This document shows, one piece after another, positions 12,735 through 23,435 of a DNA stretch of 64,000 nucleotides (positions within the stretch are counted from its first letter, which is position 1; each line of letters opens with the position of its first letter). This stretch comes from Hyaloperonospora brassicae (Eukaryota > Oomycota > Peronosporomycetes > Peronosporales > Peronosporaceae), in the NCBI GenBank assembly GCA_947650285.1, contig CANTFL010001472.1:18513-82512 (forward strand), written 5' to 3'. A program made the translations under genes and the position numbers. The notes under the pieces were generated by a model. The model searched no databases, was not told where the DNA came from, and saw only the letters and a list, made by a program, of their open reading frames with translations.

Positions 12735-12761
12735 CTATTCTGCATCCTTTCTTGGGGCTAC

Positions 12762-13152
12762 TGTAACGGGGCAGCCCGTTACATGAAATTGTCACTTTAA
12801 GGAAAGTGACAATAAAGAATATAAAGATGGATATTCTTTAAAACAATATCACCAAAGTGGTGATATTGAAGGGTCGACCAAAGGGTCTGTTCATTGGTTG
12901 ATATCGTGATGATATCAACCCACCAATCGCCGCAAGACGCGCGCAATGAGTGGTGACGAGACGTCACCTTACATGCAGTTATATTAGTATAATTGAATTA
13001 AGTCAAACGAAGAGACAGTAGTTTAAAGACTTAATTTATTAATATAACAGTTCTACTTTTCCCTTATCCACGCTTCCTCGCTTGCCACGTGTACGTCTGT
13101 CGGGGCACTCAAAACCCTTGCGTTAACTTACGCAAAGGTGTGCCCCGTTACG
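12762..13152 (+). repeat. G1 copy 1 5' LTR (391 bp)
   Basis: It begins TGTAACGGGGCAGCCCGTTACA, of which the first 9 bases pair with the last 9 as a hairpin. The LTR should end CCCCGTTACA; here the last base is G at 13152, a substitution of the terminal A. A 12-bp terminal inverted repeat (TGTAACGGGGCA/TGCCCCGTTACA) is a trait of this LTR family. Confidence 0.9.
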
Positions 13153-13154
13153 CC

Positions 13155-13163
13155 TGGTAGCAC
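13155..13163 (+). promoter_or_regulatory. G1 primer-binding site
   Basis: TGGTAGCAC lies 2 nt after the LTR. TGG pairs with a tRNA 3' CCA end, so the primer tRNA should end GTGCTACCA. The same 9 bases at the same spacing occur in copy 2 and in family G2. The tRNA identity is not established from this window. Confidence 0.7.
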
Positions 13164-13196
13164 TTTGTCGTCCTTCTAAGGACCACATCATTTAAC

Positions 13197-14351
13197 ATGA
13201 ACATGTTGGATGAAGAAGACACCTTTCACGCCACGCGTGAAGGGTTTACCCATTTGAGTGACATCGAATGGGGTGCGTTAGAACGAATGAGTTCTACCGT
13301 AGGCGAACTCGTCGTCAGCACCATGTTGGAGTCTCTAGACAGAGACCAACAACATGCCGCTATCGCCAAGTTCATTCAGAATGAACTTGCTCTCGAGAGG
13401 GAGAAAGTAGCCTTGCTTCACCAGCAAGGTTCTCAACAGGCCGAGCTGTTGAGAGAACTCGGTGGTCAACAGACGGAGCTGTTGAGACAGCAGCAATTCC
13501 ATGCTGCTGTGGGCGGGACGGCGCATGCGCGTCTTCCCGAGGTCATGAAAATTGACATCTCCAAGTACAGTGGAGTCCCGGAAGACTCCCTGTTACTGTG
13601 GTTTGTCGAGCTCGACAGAGCCTTAAGGGCTCGTCGCGTCGAAGATGAGCAAATGAAACTCACATTTGCTCAGACCCACTTGGCAGGGCGTGCCAAAACT
13701 TGGTCCCTGGGACTCGAGAGTAGCGACCCAAATGTGTTTAGGTCGCTAGATGACTTCAAGGCCCGGCTCAGACAAACGTTTGAGCCGCCACGGGCTGAGT
13801 TCAGGGCTCGTTCAGAGCTCCTGAAACTCAAGCAGGGTAAGCGTGATGTGCACGCTTACGCACAACATATACGACTCCTTGCGAGTAGTATAACTGCTAA
13901 CCCAGTCCATGAACACACGTTGATTACGGTGTTCATGCAAGGGCTCGCGGAAGGGCCCGTCAGGAGCCACCTCTTCCGCCTTGAGCTGAATACGCTTGAA
14001 GAAGCGATATCAGCCGCGGAACAGGAAGACTTTAGCATGAGACAGGCTCATGCTAGCTCAAACTCTTACCGTCCACCGAGACGACAAGAGATCGGAGGTC
14101 CAGAACCAATGGACCTCTGTTATGTTGAGAGCGAGAGACCTCGCTCTACAAACAACAAGCGATTGCAGAGGTGCAATCGCTGTCAGAAGTTAGGGCACTA
14201 CGCATACGAGTGTAGTGCTCCACGCCCAGTACCAAACAGTACTGAGCGAAATGGACGACCTTTTGCCAGAAAGGGCAATGGGCGTGGGTCCAGCGCTGTT
14301 GCGAAGCCGCAACAGCGAGACGGACCATCAAAAAATGGTTGGGGTCAGTAG
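13197..14351 (+). CDS. G1 copy 1 gag
   Basis: A capsid-type Gag of 384 codons, intact and the same length as in copy 2 (51888-53042). It forms the particle in which reverse transcription takes place. The middle resembles the retrotransposon Gag domain, and a CX2CX4HX4C zinc knuckle (CNRCQKLGHYAYEC) lies at about residues 325-340, followed by a basic, glycine-rich tail. The ATG at 13197 is the first after the primer site. The frame ends at a TAG inside a hairpin, with pol continuing in the -1 frame. Gag is intact while pol downstream is broken, so particles but no enzymes could come from this copy. Confidence 0.9.
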   Translation: MNMLDEEDTFHATREGFTHLSDIEWGALERMSSTVGELVVSTMLESLDRDQQHAAIAKFIQNELALEREKVALLHQQGSQQAELLRELGGQQTELLRQQQFHAAVGGTAHARLPEVMKIDISKYSGVPEDSLLLWFVELDRALRARRVEDEQMKLTFAQTHLAGRAKTWSLGLESSDPNVFRSLDDFKARLRQTFEPPRAEFRARSELLKLKQGKRDVHAYAQHIRLLASSITANPVHEHTLITVFMQGLAEGPVRSHLFRLELNTLEEAISAAEQEDFSMRQAHASSNSYRPPRRQEIGGPEPMDLCYVESERPRSTNNKRLQRCNRCQKLGHYAYECSAPRPVPNSTERNGRPFARKGNGRGSSAVAKPQQRDGPSKNGWGQ

Positions 14352-14369
14352 GGGCGGAGCGCCCTACTG
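14330..14369 (+). promoter_or_regulatory. G1 gag-pol -1 frameshift signal
   Basis: The heptamer A AAA AAT (14330-14336) is in the gag frame exactly as X XXY YYZ requires. A 9-nt spacer follows, then a hairpin at 14346-14369 (arms CAGTAGGG and CCCTACTG). The gag stop TAG sits in the 5' arm. Stepping back one base enters the pol frame, which is open from there to 15190. Copy 2 preserves heptamer, spacing and hairpin. Confidence 0.75.
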
Positions 14370-17300
14370 ATCCAGCAACCTCAAGAGAATTTGCAAATCT
14401 CTTGACGAAAGTTGCTCCAGATACACAATCATTGTGTGTCTCTGCACCTGGTGATGACGTTTCGCTCATCACCTTGAAGTTGGAAGCGACAATAGATTTG
14501 TTACTTCGTGCCCTAGTAGACTGTGGGGCGTCGAAAAACTTTGTTCGTCGCCAGTCACTAGAGGGTCGTAGGCTCAAGTTCGTTGAGCGCGACATTCCCC
14601 TCACAAGGATGACGGTGCGCCTTGCAACAGGCGCATCGATGACCGTTGAGAAACGTGTAGTAGGAATCCACTACACGTTAGAGGGCGAACAGTACGATGA
14701 TGACTTCATCGTACTAGATCTGGATGACAAATTTGATGTCATCCTGGGATTACCTTGGCTCAGAAAGTACGAGCCAAGAGTGAGCTGGCAGCATCGATCC
14801 GTGAAGATGCCTGCTGCTTGTTCATCAGATGGCCATCTGATGAACATCTTGGAGCGTCCACAAGCGTGTGGATGTTCTGCGAGTGAGTGCGATGGCCTCA
14901 CTTGCGGTACGGTCGTTAGCACGACTGCACAAGATCACAGTGTAGTTGATCACTACACTGTGGAGCAAGCTCCCGGCGGCTGTACAGAAGTACAGGCTGC
15001 GCCGAAGGTCCACCACTCGAATAAGTCGAGTGGACCGGGACATGGATGCATGCCTAGCGGGCAGCATCTTAGAAGAAAGAAACCTGTTGCCCCCAAGGGG
15101 CAACATGGAAATCCTAGGTCGACTGGAGAGTCGACCGTAGAGGATCGGTGCCTGACTGCGGTTGCACAGCCACAGTCAGAAGACGTAGAGTAAATAAGCT
15201 TCCACGTGCTTGAGGAAGGAATTCCTCAAGAGTTAATTACTGAGGGATTAGGCCCTCAGCAATCTGTGGAAACAAGTTTCCAGGAAGAAACCGAGACGTT
15301 GAACGTCTTGGTCAATGACGGATAAAGAGTAGGCGCTTCTACGCTTGATCTGACTGTGCCTCCGAAGTTTACTTCGGAGATAACTCAATTTTCAACGCTG
15401 GAACCAAAACGATTCTTGCGCGATCTGACTAGTGGCAAAGCCAAGCAGATCTGCATTCTCGTCACAGAGGATGAGTATGTGGCCGATATTTGGCCGGCCA
15501 CAGCATTTTCTGAGAACGAACGGGTTATCAGCAGCTCACCGATGGACGAAAGTGCCCTCGGTGAGAAGAATCGGATTGAACGATACACGTCTCAATCCTG
15601 GGAGTCACTTCAGGCAAATCCTTTGTATAAGGATTTGATCGAATTCAGGCATGTGTTCCCTGAATCCGTGCCATGCGAGTTGCCTAAGGACAAAGGCACT
15701 CGACACGAGATCGAGCTCAGACCGGGCTCGAAGTACTGTGTCATGAAGCAGTGGCCACTGCCTCGTGAACAAGTGATAGCGATCGACAAGTTCTTTGCCG
15801 ATCGCTTAGCAGCGGGCCATGTGAGGGAATCAACATCCCCTCACAGCTCTCCGACCTTCTGTGTGCGAAAGGCCACAGGAGGGTGGCGGATAGTGCACGC
15901 ATTCAACAAATTGAATGCTGCAACGGTACCGGCTCAGACGCCGATACCGAGGAAGGCCGTAATCATAGATGGTATGTCAAAGAGTACCATCTTTTCGTTT
16001 ATGGATCTGATGGATGGATTCTATCAGATTCTTAAGTGGTCATGGAATCCCGTATACAGCAGTGAGCACCCCCAGCGGGATGTTGTGGGCGTGGCTAGTG
16101 ATGCCACAGGGGCTGAGTAATGCCCCTGCAACATTCAACAGATGTGTAACAAATCTGTTGAGACCGGTGCGAGACTTTGCACCGAGTTACTTCGACGATG
16201 TGTTCGTCCATAGCCGGGCTATGGATGGAAAGACAGACGTTGAAGTTCACAGAACTCACGTTCGTCAGGTTCTTCAACTTATGCGCAAGCATAAGTTGTA
16301 CGCCAACCTCAAGAAGTGTATATTCGCGGCTAGCGAAATACCACTTCTTGGGTGCATCGTGGGTAAACACGGCGTACGCCCTGATCCCGAAAAGATCAAG
16401 GCGATCACCGACTGGCCAGTGCCAGTCGATGTCAAGGAACTAAGGAAGTTCCTTGGTCTTGCGGCGTACTTGCACAAGTACTCGCGCAACTACGCCGAGA
16501 TGACTGTTCATCTTTCTTGCTTGCTCAAGAAAAATGTCAAGTGGTCATGGAACGCTGAGTGCCAGCGTTCCTTTGAAGGTATCAAGCGGAGCTTGATGCA
16601 ATCGCCGATCTTGGCGATTGCAGATCAGGACAGACCATTTCATGTGGTCTGTGACGCCAGCGATTTCGCAATCGGCTGTGGGTTGATGCAGTTCGATGCA
16701 GATGGCGCGGAGCGCGTCATCTGTTTTCAGTCGCGTCAGCTGCAAGCAGCTGAGCGTAATTACCCAGTGCATGACAAGGAACTCCTTGCCATGAAATACG
16801 CACTGTCTAAGTTTCGCGTCTATCTCTTGGGAGATAGACCGTTTGTTGTCTACACGGACCATGCGTCATTACGCACGGCCGTAAACAGCCCACACCTCTC
16901 GCAAAGAATGGCGAGGAGGCTGTCTTTCTTCGCGGAGTATAACTTCTCCGTGGAGTATAAACCGGGACGACTCAATGTCGTCGCGGATGCTCTTTCGGGC
17001 CCGATTTCGAGCCGGACGCACAATCCAACAGTGAGGATAAGCCCACTGTTGCGACACTGTCAGTCAGTGTCCCGTCGTCAAATTTACTTGACGACGTACG
17101 AAAGGCATACGCGGAAGATAAGGATCTTCTGCGATTGATGGATCATCTGGTGAATCCATCCAGTGAATCCATGAGGGATTTACCGGCTTTGTACCGATCC
17201 TCATCGGATCGGTATAGTACACGCAACGGATTGCTGTACTATACAGCTGTTGCCGACGACACGCCTCGTGTCGTCGTACCCGCTCATGATGATTTGCGTT

Positions 17301-19234
17301 TACGCATCATGTACGAGTGTCACGATGCCCCAACAAGCGGCCATCGTGGAAGGGAAAAGACTTACCTCACGGTAAGTCGTGACTTTTACTGGCCCCGCCA
17401 GTATCAGTTTGTTCGCAAGTACATACGTGCTTGCGAAGTTTGTCAACGGGTGAAGCCTAGTCCTTCATCCCGTGCGCCATTGCAGCCTCTGCCTGTTCCG
17501 ACAGAGTGCTGGCAGTCCGTTTCAATGGATTTCGTCTTCGGGTTTCCCGAAGACGCTCACAAGAATAATGGTATTCTTGTGTTTGTAGACCGATTCAGCA
17601 AGATGGTCCATCTTGCTGCTGTCCCTGAGTCAATCAAGGCCCAAGGTTGTGCTCGTGTCTTTCTAGACACGGTCTTTAGACTCCACGGGTTACCCCGTGA
17701 ACTTGTATCCGACCGTGACCCTCGGTTCACGGCGGAATTTTGGCAAACCGTGTTCCGTACTCTCGGAACACGATTGAAGATGTCCACTTCTGACCATCCC
17801 GAAACAGATGGTCAGACGGAACGTGCGAACCGTGTCCTCGAAGAGATTCTTCGAGGATATGTCCACTCGTTTCCGAGTCGGAGCGAATTCCTACCCATGG
17901 TGGAATTCGCCATCAATAATTCGGTGCATGCTTCAACACAGCACACACCGTTTTACGTGAATGGCCTACGCCATCCACGAGTGCCCACACTTATAGAGTG
18001 TAACTTTTGGATAAGGGGGAGGGACTCGCTCAAGCAAAAACCGTTTTGGCTCTTGCTCATCACGTGTCGACGCAAACGTCGTCACGTATGATGCCGATGT
18101 CGATCAAGTCGACATCGATGAAGAAGATCATCTCAATAATAGCGAAGACGCTATTATTGATTCGGATGATGACGATGCTGGTATATTCAGCATCGCCAAC
18201 GATTATGTCAGCGAGGAAGAAGACAACCTCGCTGAAGAAGAGAGCAATCTCTTAGCAGTGCGCACGAAGCGCACTGCCAGACAAAACAAAGAGTCAGCAG
18301 AGAACTTCCTGCTGACTCGATAGCGGTAGTCCGTTTCGTTCAGGACTCCATCGCAAATGCGGTGGACCGTCAGAAACGGAACGCAGACAAGAATGGAAGA
18401 GCAAATGTTCTTTCATTTAAGGTTAACGACCTAGTACTACTGTCAACGGTAAACCTACCTGGACATGCAGTCACTAGTGTCGGCAGTAGCAAACTACTGC
18501 CGAAATACATTGGGCCATTTCGAGTGTTGCATCGCAAGGGCAATGCATACACACTCGAATTGCCACGTAGGATGCGCACGCATCCTACGTTTTACGTGGG
18601 GAGGCTTAGGTCGTACTGTCAGTACGAGCCTTCTTCTTCCGATGAAGATAACCCCCACGTTCAAGAACATCCATCAAGTTCTTGCGTTCGCGCTCCAGAC
18701 GATCCGTCTGGTCGCGCAGATATGATACCTCGGTATTCAACCGAGATATCTCCCCGCGAGCTGTCGCCAGCTCGCCGAATAGGGAGCGGACATCCCGCTC
18801 GACCTAAAGCTGCGCCGTGGCATAATCGGCGCGATCTCTCGCCCGATCAGCCTCGTGACCCTTGCGGTTCTTCCGCACGGTATCGGTCAAAGCGTAGCGC
18901 CGATCGCGCTCGTGCTTCAAGTCATCGCGCAATTCATCGATTGCGCGATCCATCTCGTAAGGGTCGAGATGGTGAACAGAATCATCTGGAGGAGGTCTTT
19001 CCTCCTCCACCACATCCTTTGGTGGATGCTCACGGTGATCAACGCTTTCTAGTGGAGCGTATCTTGAATCACCGTGACGATTCAGGATCAAGGACGAGCT
19101 ACCTCGTCCAGTGGCGGGGGTATCCACCCTCTTGGAACAGCTGGGAGCCCCGCTCTCAGCTGTTGATGGATGTTGAAGGTCTCGTCCGCCAGTATGACGA
19201 GACCCATTTGATGAGTCCTGTGGCCCATTGGTAA
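14339..19234 (+). pseudogene. G1 copy 1 pol, broken
   Basis: Polyprotein for protease, reverse transcriptase, RNase H, integrase and chromodomain. Visible pieces, in order: protease with an unusual DCGAS motif (near 14519-14533); RT with YFDD near 16190; RNase H (DASDFAIG, TDHASLRTA) near 16650-16880; integrase zinc region and DDE core in 17135-18000; GPF module (KYIGPFRVL) near 18505; chromodomain (FLVERIL ... [17 protein letters not shown]) at about 19040-19160. Lesions relative to copy 2 are a stop at 15191-15193, a second stop near 15323, a scrambled segment near 16030-16060 that shifts frame, a 4-bp deletion near 16998, and a contracted G-run at 18015-18019. Unlike copy 2, the GPF module and chromodomain here share one frame (18362-19234). 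It cannot make a complete Pol. Confidence 0.9.
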
Positions 19235-20212
19235 ACACGCGCCCTAGGCGCTTGTAGACGGATTGCAATTTGCAATTGCGTCACGCATCTCACCCGAGAT
19301 GTGTGCCCTTCCCCAGGGCGAATCCAGGGAATACACATCCCTATGTGCACGCTGCGAGTTGTCAACACAACTCGCACAAGGGTCTCCCCATGTGAGGCAA
19401 GGAATGCCTGCCTCACTCGATAAACAATGCAACCGGTACCTAGCACCGGTTGGCGTTCGCCGTTCGAACCTGAGGCGTGTTGCCTCAAGTTTCTTGAGCC
19501 ACCCTTCTCGTCCAAAATTCTTTACGTTTTGGACGAACGCGTTCCACGCAGCCAAAAGCGATGTTTTGTCACGCTTTTGGTTGCTGTTGTACCATCGATG
19601 TCTAAGAAAGACATCGAGATAAAAATCTTCTTCAGCGCGAAAGTTCTTCGCGCTGGGACTCAAGCCGTGAAGCTCGGTTGCATCGAATAAGGGTATTCGA
19701 TGGTGTTGGCCTGTCTCGTGAGACAGGCTATTGATGAGTTGTTCGGGAAAACGCCACGGCTTCAACTCATCACGCTTCACAGTGGTACCCTTGTCGGTAC
19801 CACGGCTCCCAGATTGACGACGGCTCGCGCCATCGTCATCACGCTCGTGCGAAGACGCACGAGCCGGCGGTGGTGAAGAATAGAACTCACCACCCTGATC
19901 ATCATCATCATCACTGCCGAACAGACTGTGATGCAAATCACGAGTCCGTTCGTTCGGCAGTGGTCTTGGTGAATACTGAGGCGTCGCCGGTGAGCGAGAC
20001 GCCTCTGGAGCATTGCCCGAGTCAGACATGTCTGACTCGCCAGAGTAGATGACCTCTACATCAGGGTCATCGTGCGCACGCGGTGTGATACCGCGTGCAC
20101 CTGCAGCACCTGTTGCTGCAGGCGAAGAAGGGGCGGCAGACGACGAAGCGTCTGCCGCAGAGGCTTGCACAGCACCAGGCTGTGTGGGTCTTGAGTCACC
20201 TCGCATAGACAT
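18606..20212 (-). pseudogene. G1 copy 1 antisense ORF (broken)
   Basis: A long frame on the strand opposite gag-pol. It starts MSMRGDSRPTQPG at 20212, 129 bp before the 3' LTR, and runs leftward across the chromodomain-coding DNA. The first 322 codons are open to 19244. A 1-bp deletion near 19265 relative to copy 2 shifts the frame; the continuation (19268-18804) is open until CAG has become TAG at 18804. Beyond that stop the frame stays open to about 18606 and still reads as leucine-heptad coiled coil (SRLNTEVSYLRDQTDRLERE), so the ancestral protein was about 535 residues. For features see the intact copy at 46019-47482. Function unknown. Confidence 0.75.
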
Positions 20213-20331
20213 GTTAACTATGCGAGGTCAAGCGGAAAGTGAATGGAACGGACCCAACAAGTGCTCCCTGTCCCAATGGTGGCCAACGGGTGGCCTCCAT
20301 GTTTTCGATAGTCACACGGTGATTATCAGTT

Positions 20332-20341
20332 AAGGGGGGGA
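20332..20341 (+). promoter_or_regulatory. G1 polypurine tract
   Basis: AAGGGGGGGA directly abuts the 3' LTR (starting 20342). This is the expected priming site for plus-strand DNA synthesis. Confidence 0.8.
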
Positions 20342-20732
20342 TGTAACGGGGCAGCCCGTTACATGAAATTGTCACTTTAAGGAAAGTGACAATAAAGAAT
20401 ATAAAGATGGATATTCTTTAAAACAATATCACCAAAGTGGTGATATTGAAGGGTCGACCAAAGGGTCTGTTCATTGGTTGATATCGTGATGATATCAACC
20501 CACCAATCGCCGCAAGACGCGCGCAATGAGTGGTGACGAGACGTCACAATACATGCAGTTATATTATTATAATTGAATTAAGTCAAACGAAGAGACAGTA
20601 GTTTAAAGACTTAATTTATTAATATAACAGTTCTACTTTTACCCTACCTACGCTTCCTCGCTTGCCACGTGTACGTCTGTCGGGGCACTCAAAACCCTTG
20701 CGTTAAGTTACGCAAGGGTGTGCCCCGTTACA
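20342..20732 (+). repeat. G1 copy 1 3' LTR (391 bp)
   Basis: Runs from TGTAACGGGG to CCCCGTTACA, followed by the target duplication GCTAC. It differs from the 5' LTR at around ten scattered positions, for example near 20545, 20568 and 20641-20655. Confidence 0.9.
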
Positions 20733-21038
20733 GCTACGCTGATCGAGCACAGTGGTAGCCTTCACTGATTCCGGAAAGCTACGAGCATATTGCTCAACAA
20801 GCGTGTGAAAGCGCTCGAGACGGGACAGACGCTGCAGATGTGACCAAGCCACTAATTCATTGAACAAATTAAATTCAGCAGGACTTGTAGTAGGTGGTCG
20901 ATGAGATTAGTCCGTTTCGTGCAGTCCAAACTAAAATTGGGTCAATGAGAATATCGTCTTAAAAATTTTATTCTCCAATATGTACCTCGCAAGCCTACTA
21001 TTATAGGAGTATAAACTTCATTGGGTAATATCGATACC

Positions 21039-21432
21039 TGTAACGGGGCAGCCCGTTACATGGAAATTGTCATTTGAAGAGATAATGACAATAAAGAATA
21101 TTACGTTGAATATTCTTTTGATAATATCACTAATAGGAGTGATATTGAAGGGTCGACCAAAGAGTCTGTTCATTGGTTGATATCTTGATAATATCAACCC
21201 ACCAATCGCCGCAAGACGCGCGCAATGAGTGGTGACGAGACGTCACCATACACTCAGTTAGATTAGTATAATTAAGTCAGGTTAAACAGAGAGACAGTGG
21301 TTAAAAGACTTAATTATATTAATATAACAGTTCTACTTTTCCCTTATCCACGCTTCCTCGTTTGCCTCGTGTACGTCTGTCGGGACACCGATACCCTTGC
21401 GTTAAGTTCACGCAAGGGTGTGCCTCGTTACA
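21039..21432 (+). mobile_element. G1 solo LTR in IR1 right arm
   Basis: A 394-bp LTR of the G1 family, more diverged from copy 1 than copy 1's own two LTRs are from each other. The flanks are ATACC (21034-21038) and ACACC (21433-21437). The uninterrupted left arm (7531-7545 region) shows the empty site as ACACC, so the duplication was ACACC with one later change. No internal sequence remains. It lies about 300 bp from copy 1 in the same orientation. Confidence 0.9.
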
Positions 21433-21913
21433 ACACCTCTCTACTTACTGGTTAGTGCCACTGAATCTGGGACCGGGAGGAGTACCTGGATCGATATCCA
21501 CGGGGGGCGGGTACGGTTACAGGCGCCGGAGATAGACCAACATATTAGACGAGCAAACAGCCAATGGGTGACCGCCCTACCAACCCGCACCTTGAGTATG
21601 TATTACTTTGGGTCGGATGGGAGCCCTTTTGGCCTCAAAGTCCCACAGTGGAATACGGGGTGAGGATCCTCTAAGAAATTATAACAGTGTCACTGCACTG
21701 GTAGCCCACACCGGGGTGGTCTGAAGGACTACGCCGCGTAAAATCGTACTTGTTAGTGCAGTCCATCATATCAAGTAACTTAGCCATTAATCGCTGCTAG
21801 ACACGCAACAATTGGCGTTCAACGAAATAATGATTTGGAGTTTGCAGTTGATCCATTTGACTAGAAGAAATTGTGCTATAGGATATTCGACTGCATTGAA
21901 CACAATTATAGTC

Positions 21914-22108
21914 TTACCTTTCTATGTATGCGTCCGTATAGAAGATAGGCCTTCCTCTGCACATGCCGTGGACGTAGGGTTGCGAGGCACGTTCCGTCAC
22001 TGTTTCAGTGTAGGCGGCTTGTTCTGTGCGGTTACAAGCGTAGAGTGCCCCGTTTAAATGGCAGCACTTTGTGATCTGTCCAACGACTACGTACTTTCCA
22101 TCCAACAC
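21914..22108 (-). other. Unknown 64-codon frame, IR1 right arm
   Basis: Mirror of 6863-7057, open with four residue changes. A further open frame just upstream on the same strand (22128-22361) corresponds to 6600-6830 of the left arm, where it is broken. No family is recognised. Confidence 0.25.
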
Positions 22109-22663
22109 GAAGAAAATAGGATCGCTTTCATGCCAAGCGTAAAGTATTCGCGCGTTTGAGTGACACCAAATGGGTCATTCGGTTTGCTATGAAAGTCGAC
22201 AAGTACATGACGCAATACCAAGTTCTTTCAGAATAAATTTGACGCGTAGAGTTATAAGGTAACACTTCTTTACCACCAAGGTGCTCCATAGTCAGAGCTT
22301 TTAAGTGAATAGGATATCCAACACTTTGAATTGTTGAGTCAGCAGTAATGTTAGAATGCACCTAGCGGTTCAACGCACGCGCGTTGACCTGAAAGCGTCG
22401 TAAAAATATCTTCGATTACCAGAAATAACCTCTTTTCAATGTCATATCGATTTGAAAGCCATCAAAGAGACCTTAAGATCCTAAATAAAGATATATTTTT
22501 GAAAACTTAAGAAAATGTGTCTCCTGTTACTAGGAAGATTATCAAATGGGATTCCATATCAATTCGAATGCCACCATAAAGATATTCGCATCCTCATTAT
22601 ATATAATTGCTTCGTTTGCTTTGTCAAAATCGACCGAGCATAGCAATATGACTTAGGTCTTAA

Positions 22664-23198
22664 TGTAACGGGGTTACACGTCAACTGGTAGACAAAAATA
22701 GGTGTTGTATACACAAGGGATGGGATCCCCTTTAAAGTAGTATTAGAACACAAGTATCAATTGTTGAAGACTGATTTCTGTCAACCATTGATTACGAGAT
22801 CTTTTGAGAGGTTTATATAGGAAATTAGTGGAGTAGGTTAATCACTTTGTTCTAAGATGTTCTTTTAGGTCAAAAGAAGGAGTAAAATTCAGTTTCCATT
22901 TTGATCAACAAAAGACACGTGCCTCTGTGAGGCGTCTTGCGATCGTAAGGAAGTAGCAACTCCCTGTTAAGGCAGCTACTCCTTGTGCATTCAGTGCGTT
23001 TGATTCTCTTGAATCATTTGGCCCCCCTGGAACAGGGACCGTAAGATCTTTGAGCTTGTTGACTCTTTGAGTCAAGTTCTTTGAACAAAACCTTAGCTCT
23101 CGGAGCTGTTGACTATTTGAGTCGGGTTCGTAGAACCAAAGTTTCTCATTGAGCGTTAATTCTTCCTCTGACTTAAGGAGCTGTGTAGCTCCGGTACA
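22664..23198 (+). mobile_element. G2-type LTR at outer end of IR1 right arm
   Basis: A 535-bp LTR from TGTAACGGGGTTACACG to GTAGCTCCGGTACA. CTTAA precedes it (22659-22663), the complement of the TTAAG duplication flanking the mirror solo LTR. It is followed by element-internal sequence, so this is a 5' LTR rather than a solo one. Confidence 0.8.
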
Positions 23199-23270
23199 CT
23201 GGGTATCACTTGTAGTCAATATACACTTGAGTCGGTAACAAATGATCCGCGGTGAGAATGGAGCAATTTA
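23199..23270 (+). pseudogene. G2 leader and gag-start stub
   Basis: After the LTR comes CTGGGTATCAC, a damaged version of the G2 primer site context (CTTGGTAGCAC at 24515-24525). A leader and GAATGGAGCAATTTACCG at 23257-23274 parallel 24515-24590 of the G2 element. The homology then stops abruptly. It is a truncated element, cut about 75 bp inside. Confidence 0.7.
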
Positions 23271-23435
23271 CCGAAACTGATGACAAGATAGAGCCCCTTT
23301 GCACTTTTTTCTCACGATACTAACTGGGTGGTGTAGGTCTCTTGATCGCCACTCGGAGTAATGCAGCAACGGGCGCGACTGATTTTTTTGCAATCCCGTC
23401 AGATTTGAAAGTGGACCTACGGGCATTACTACACT

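Larger units (their letters stand above)
12762..20732 (+). mobile_element. Ty3/Gypsy element G1, copy 1 (7.97 kb, decayed)
   Basis: A complete LTR retrotransposon with LTRs 12762-13152 and 20342-20732 and a perfect target duplication GCTAC at 12757-12761 and 20733-20737. It interrupts the right arm of IR1. The order is LTR, primer site, gag, pol (protease, RT, RNase H, integrase, chromodomain), an antisense frame on the other strand, purine tract, LTR. Its LTRs differ at roughly ten positions by my reading (about 2.5%), and pol carries several stops and frameshifts, so it is older than copy 2 at 45499-53476. Confidence 0.95.
10641..23198 (-). repeat. IR1 right arm, interrupted by two G1 insertions
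   Basis: The inverted partner of 5773-9911. Removing the G1 element (12762-20732), the G1 solo LTR (21039-21432) and their 5-bp duplications leaves about 4.18 kb, close to the 4.14 kb left arm. A 59-bp insertion at 11536-11594 is absent from the left arm and accounts for most of the difference. The outer end is a G2 LTR (22664-23198) at the exact mirror position of the left solo LTR. Confidence 0.85.

Noticed and set aside
18007..18255. 82-codon Met/Ser/Thr/Ile/Lys-rich frame after the G1 integrase
   Set aside because: Wrong-frame reading of the acidic insert (Asp/Glu codons read one base off). It is the same artefact that ends the copy 2 pol frame.
5773..23198. IR1 as a large DNA transposon with long terminal inverted repeats
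   Set aside because: The spacer is only 0.73 kb, no transposase is visible, and no target duplication flanks the whole structure. Inverted duplication fits better.
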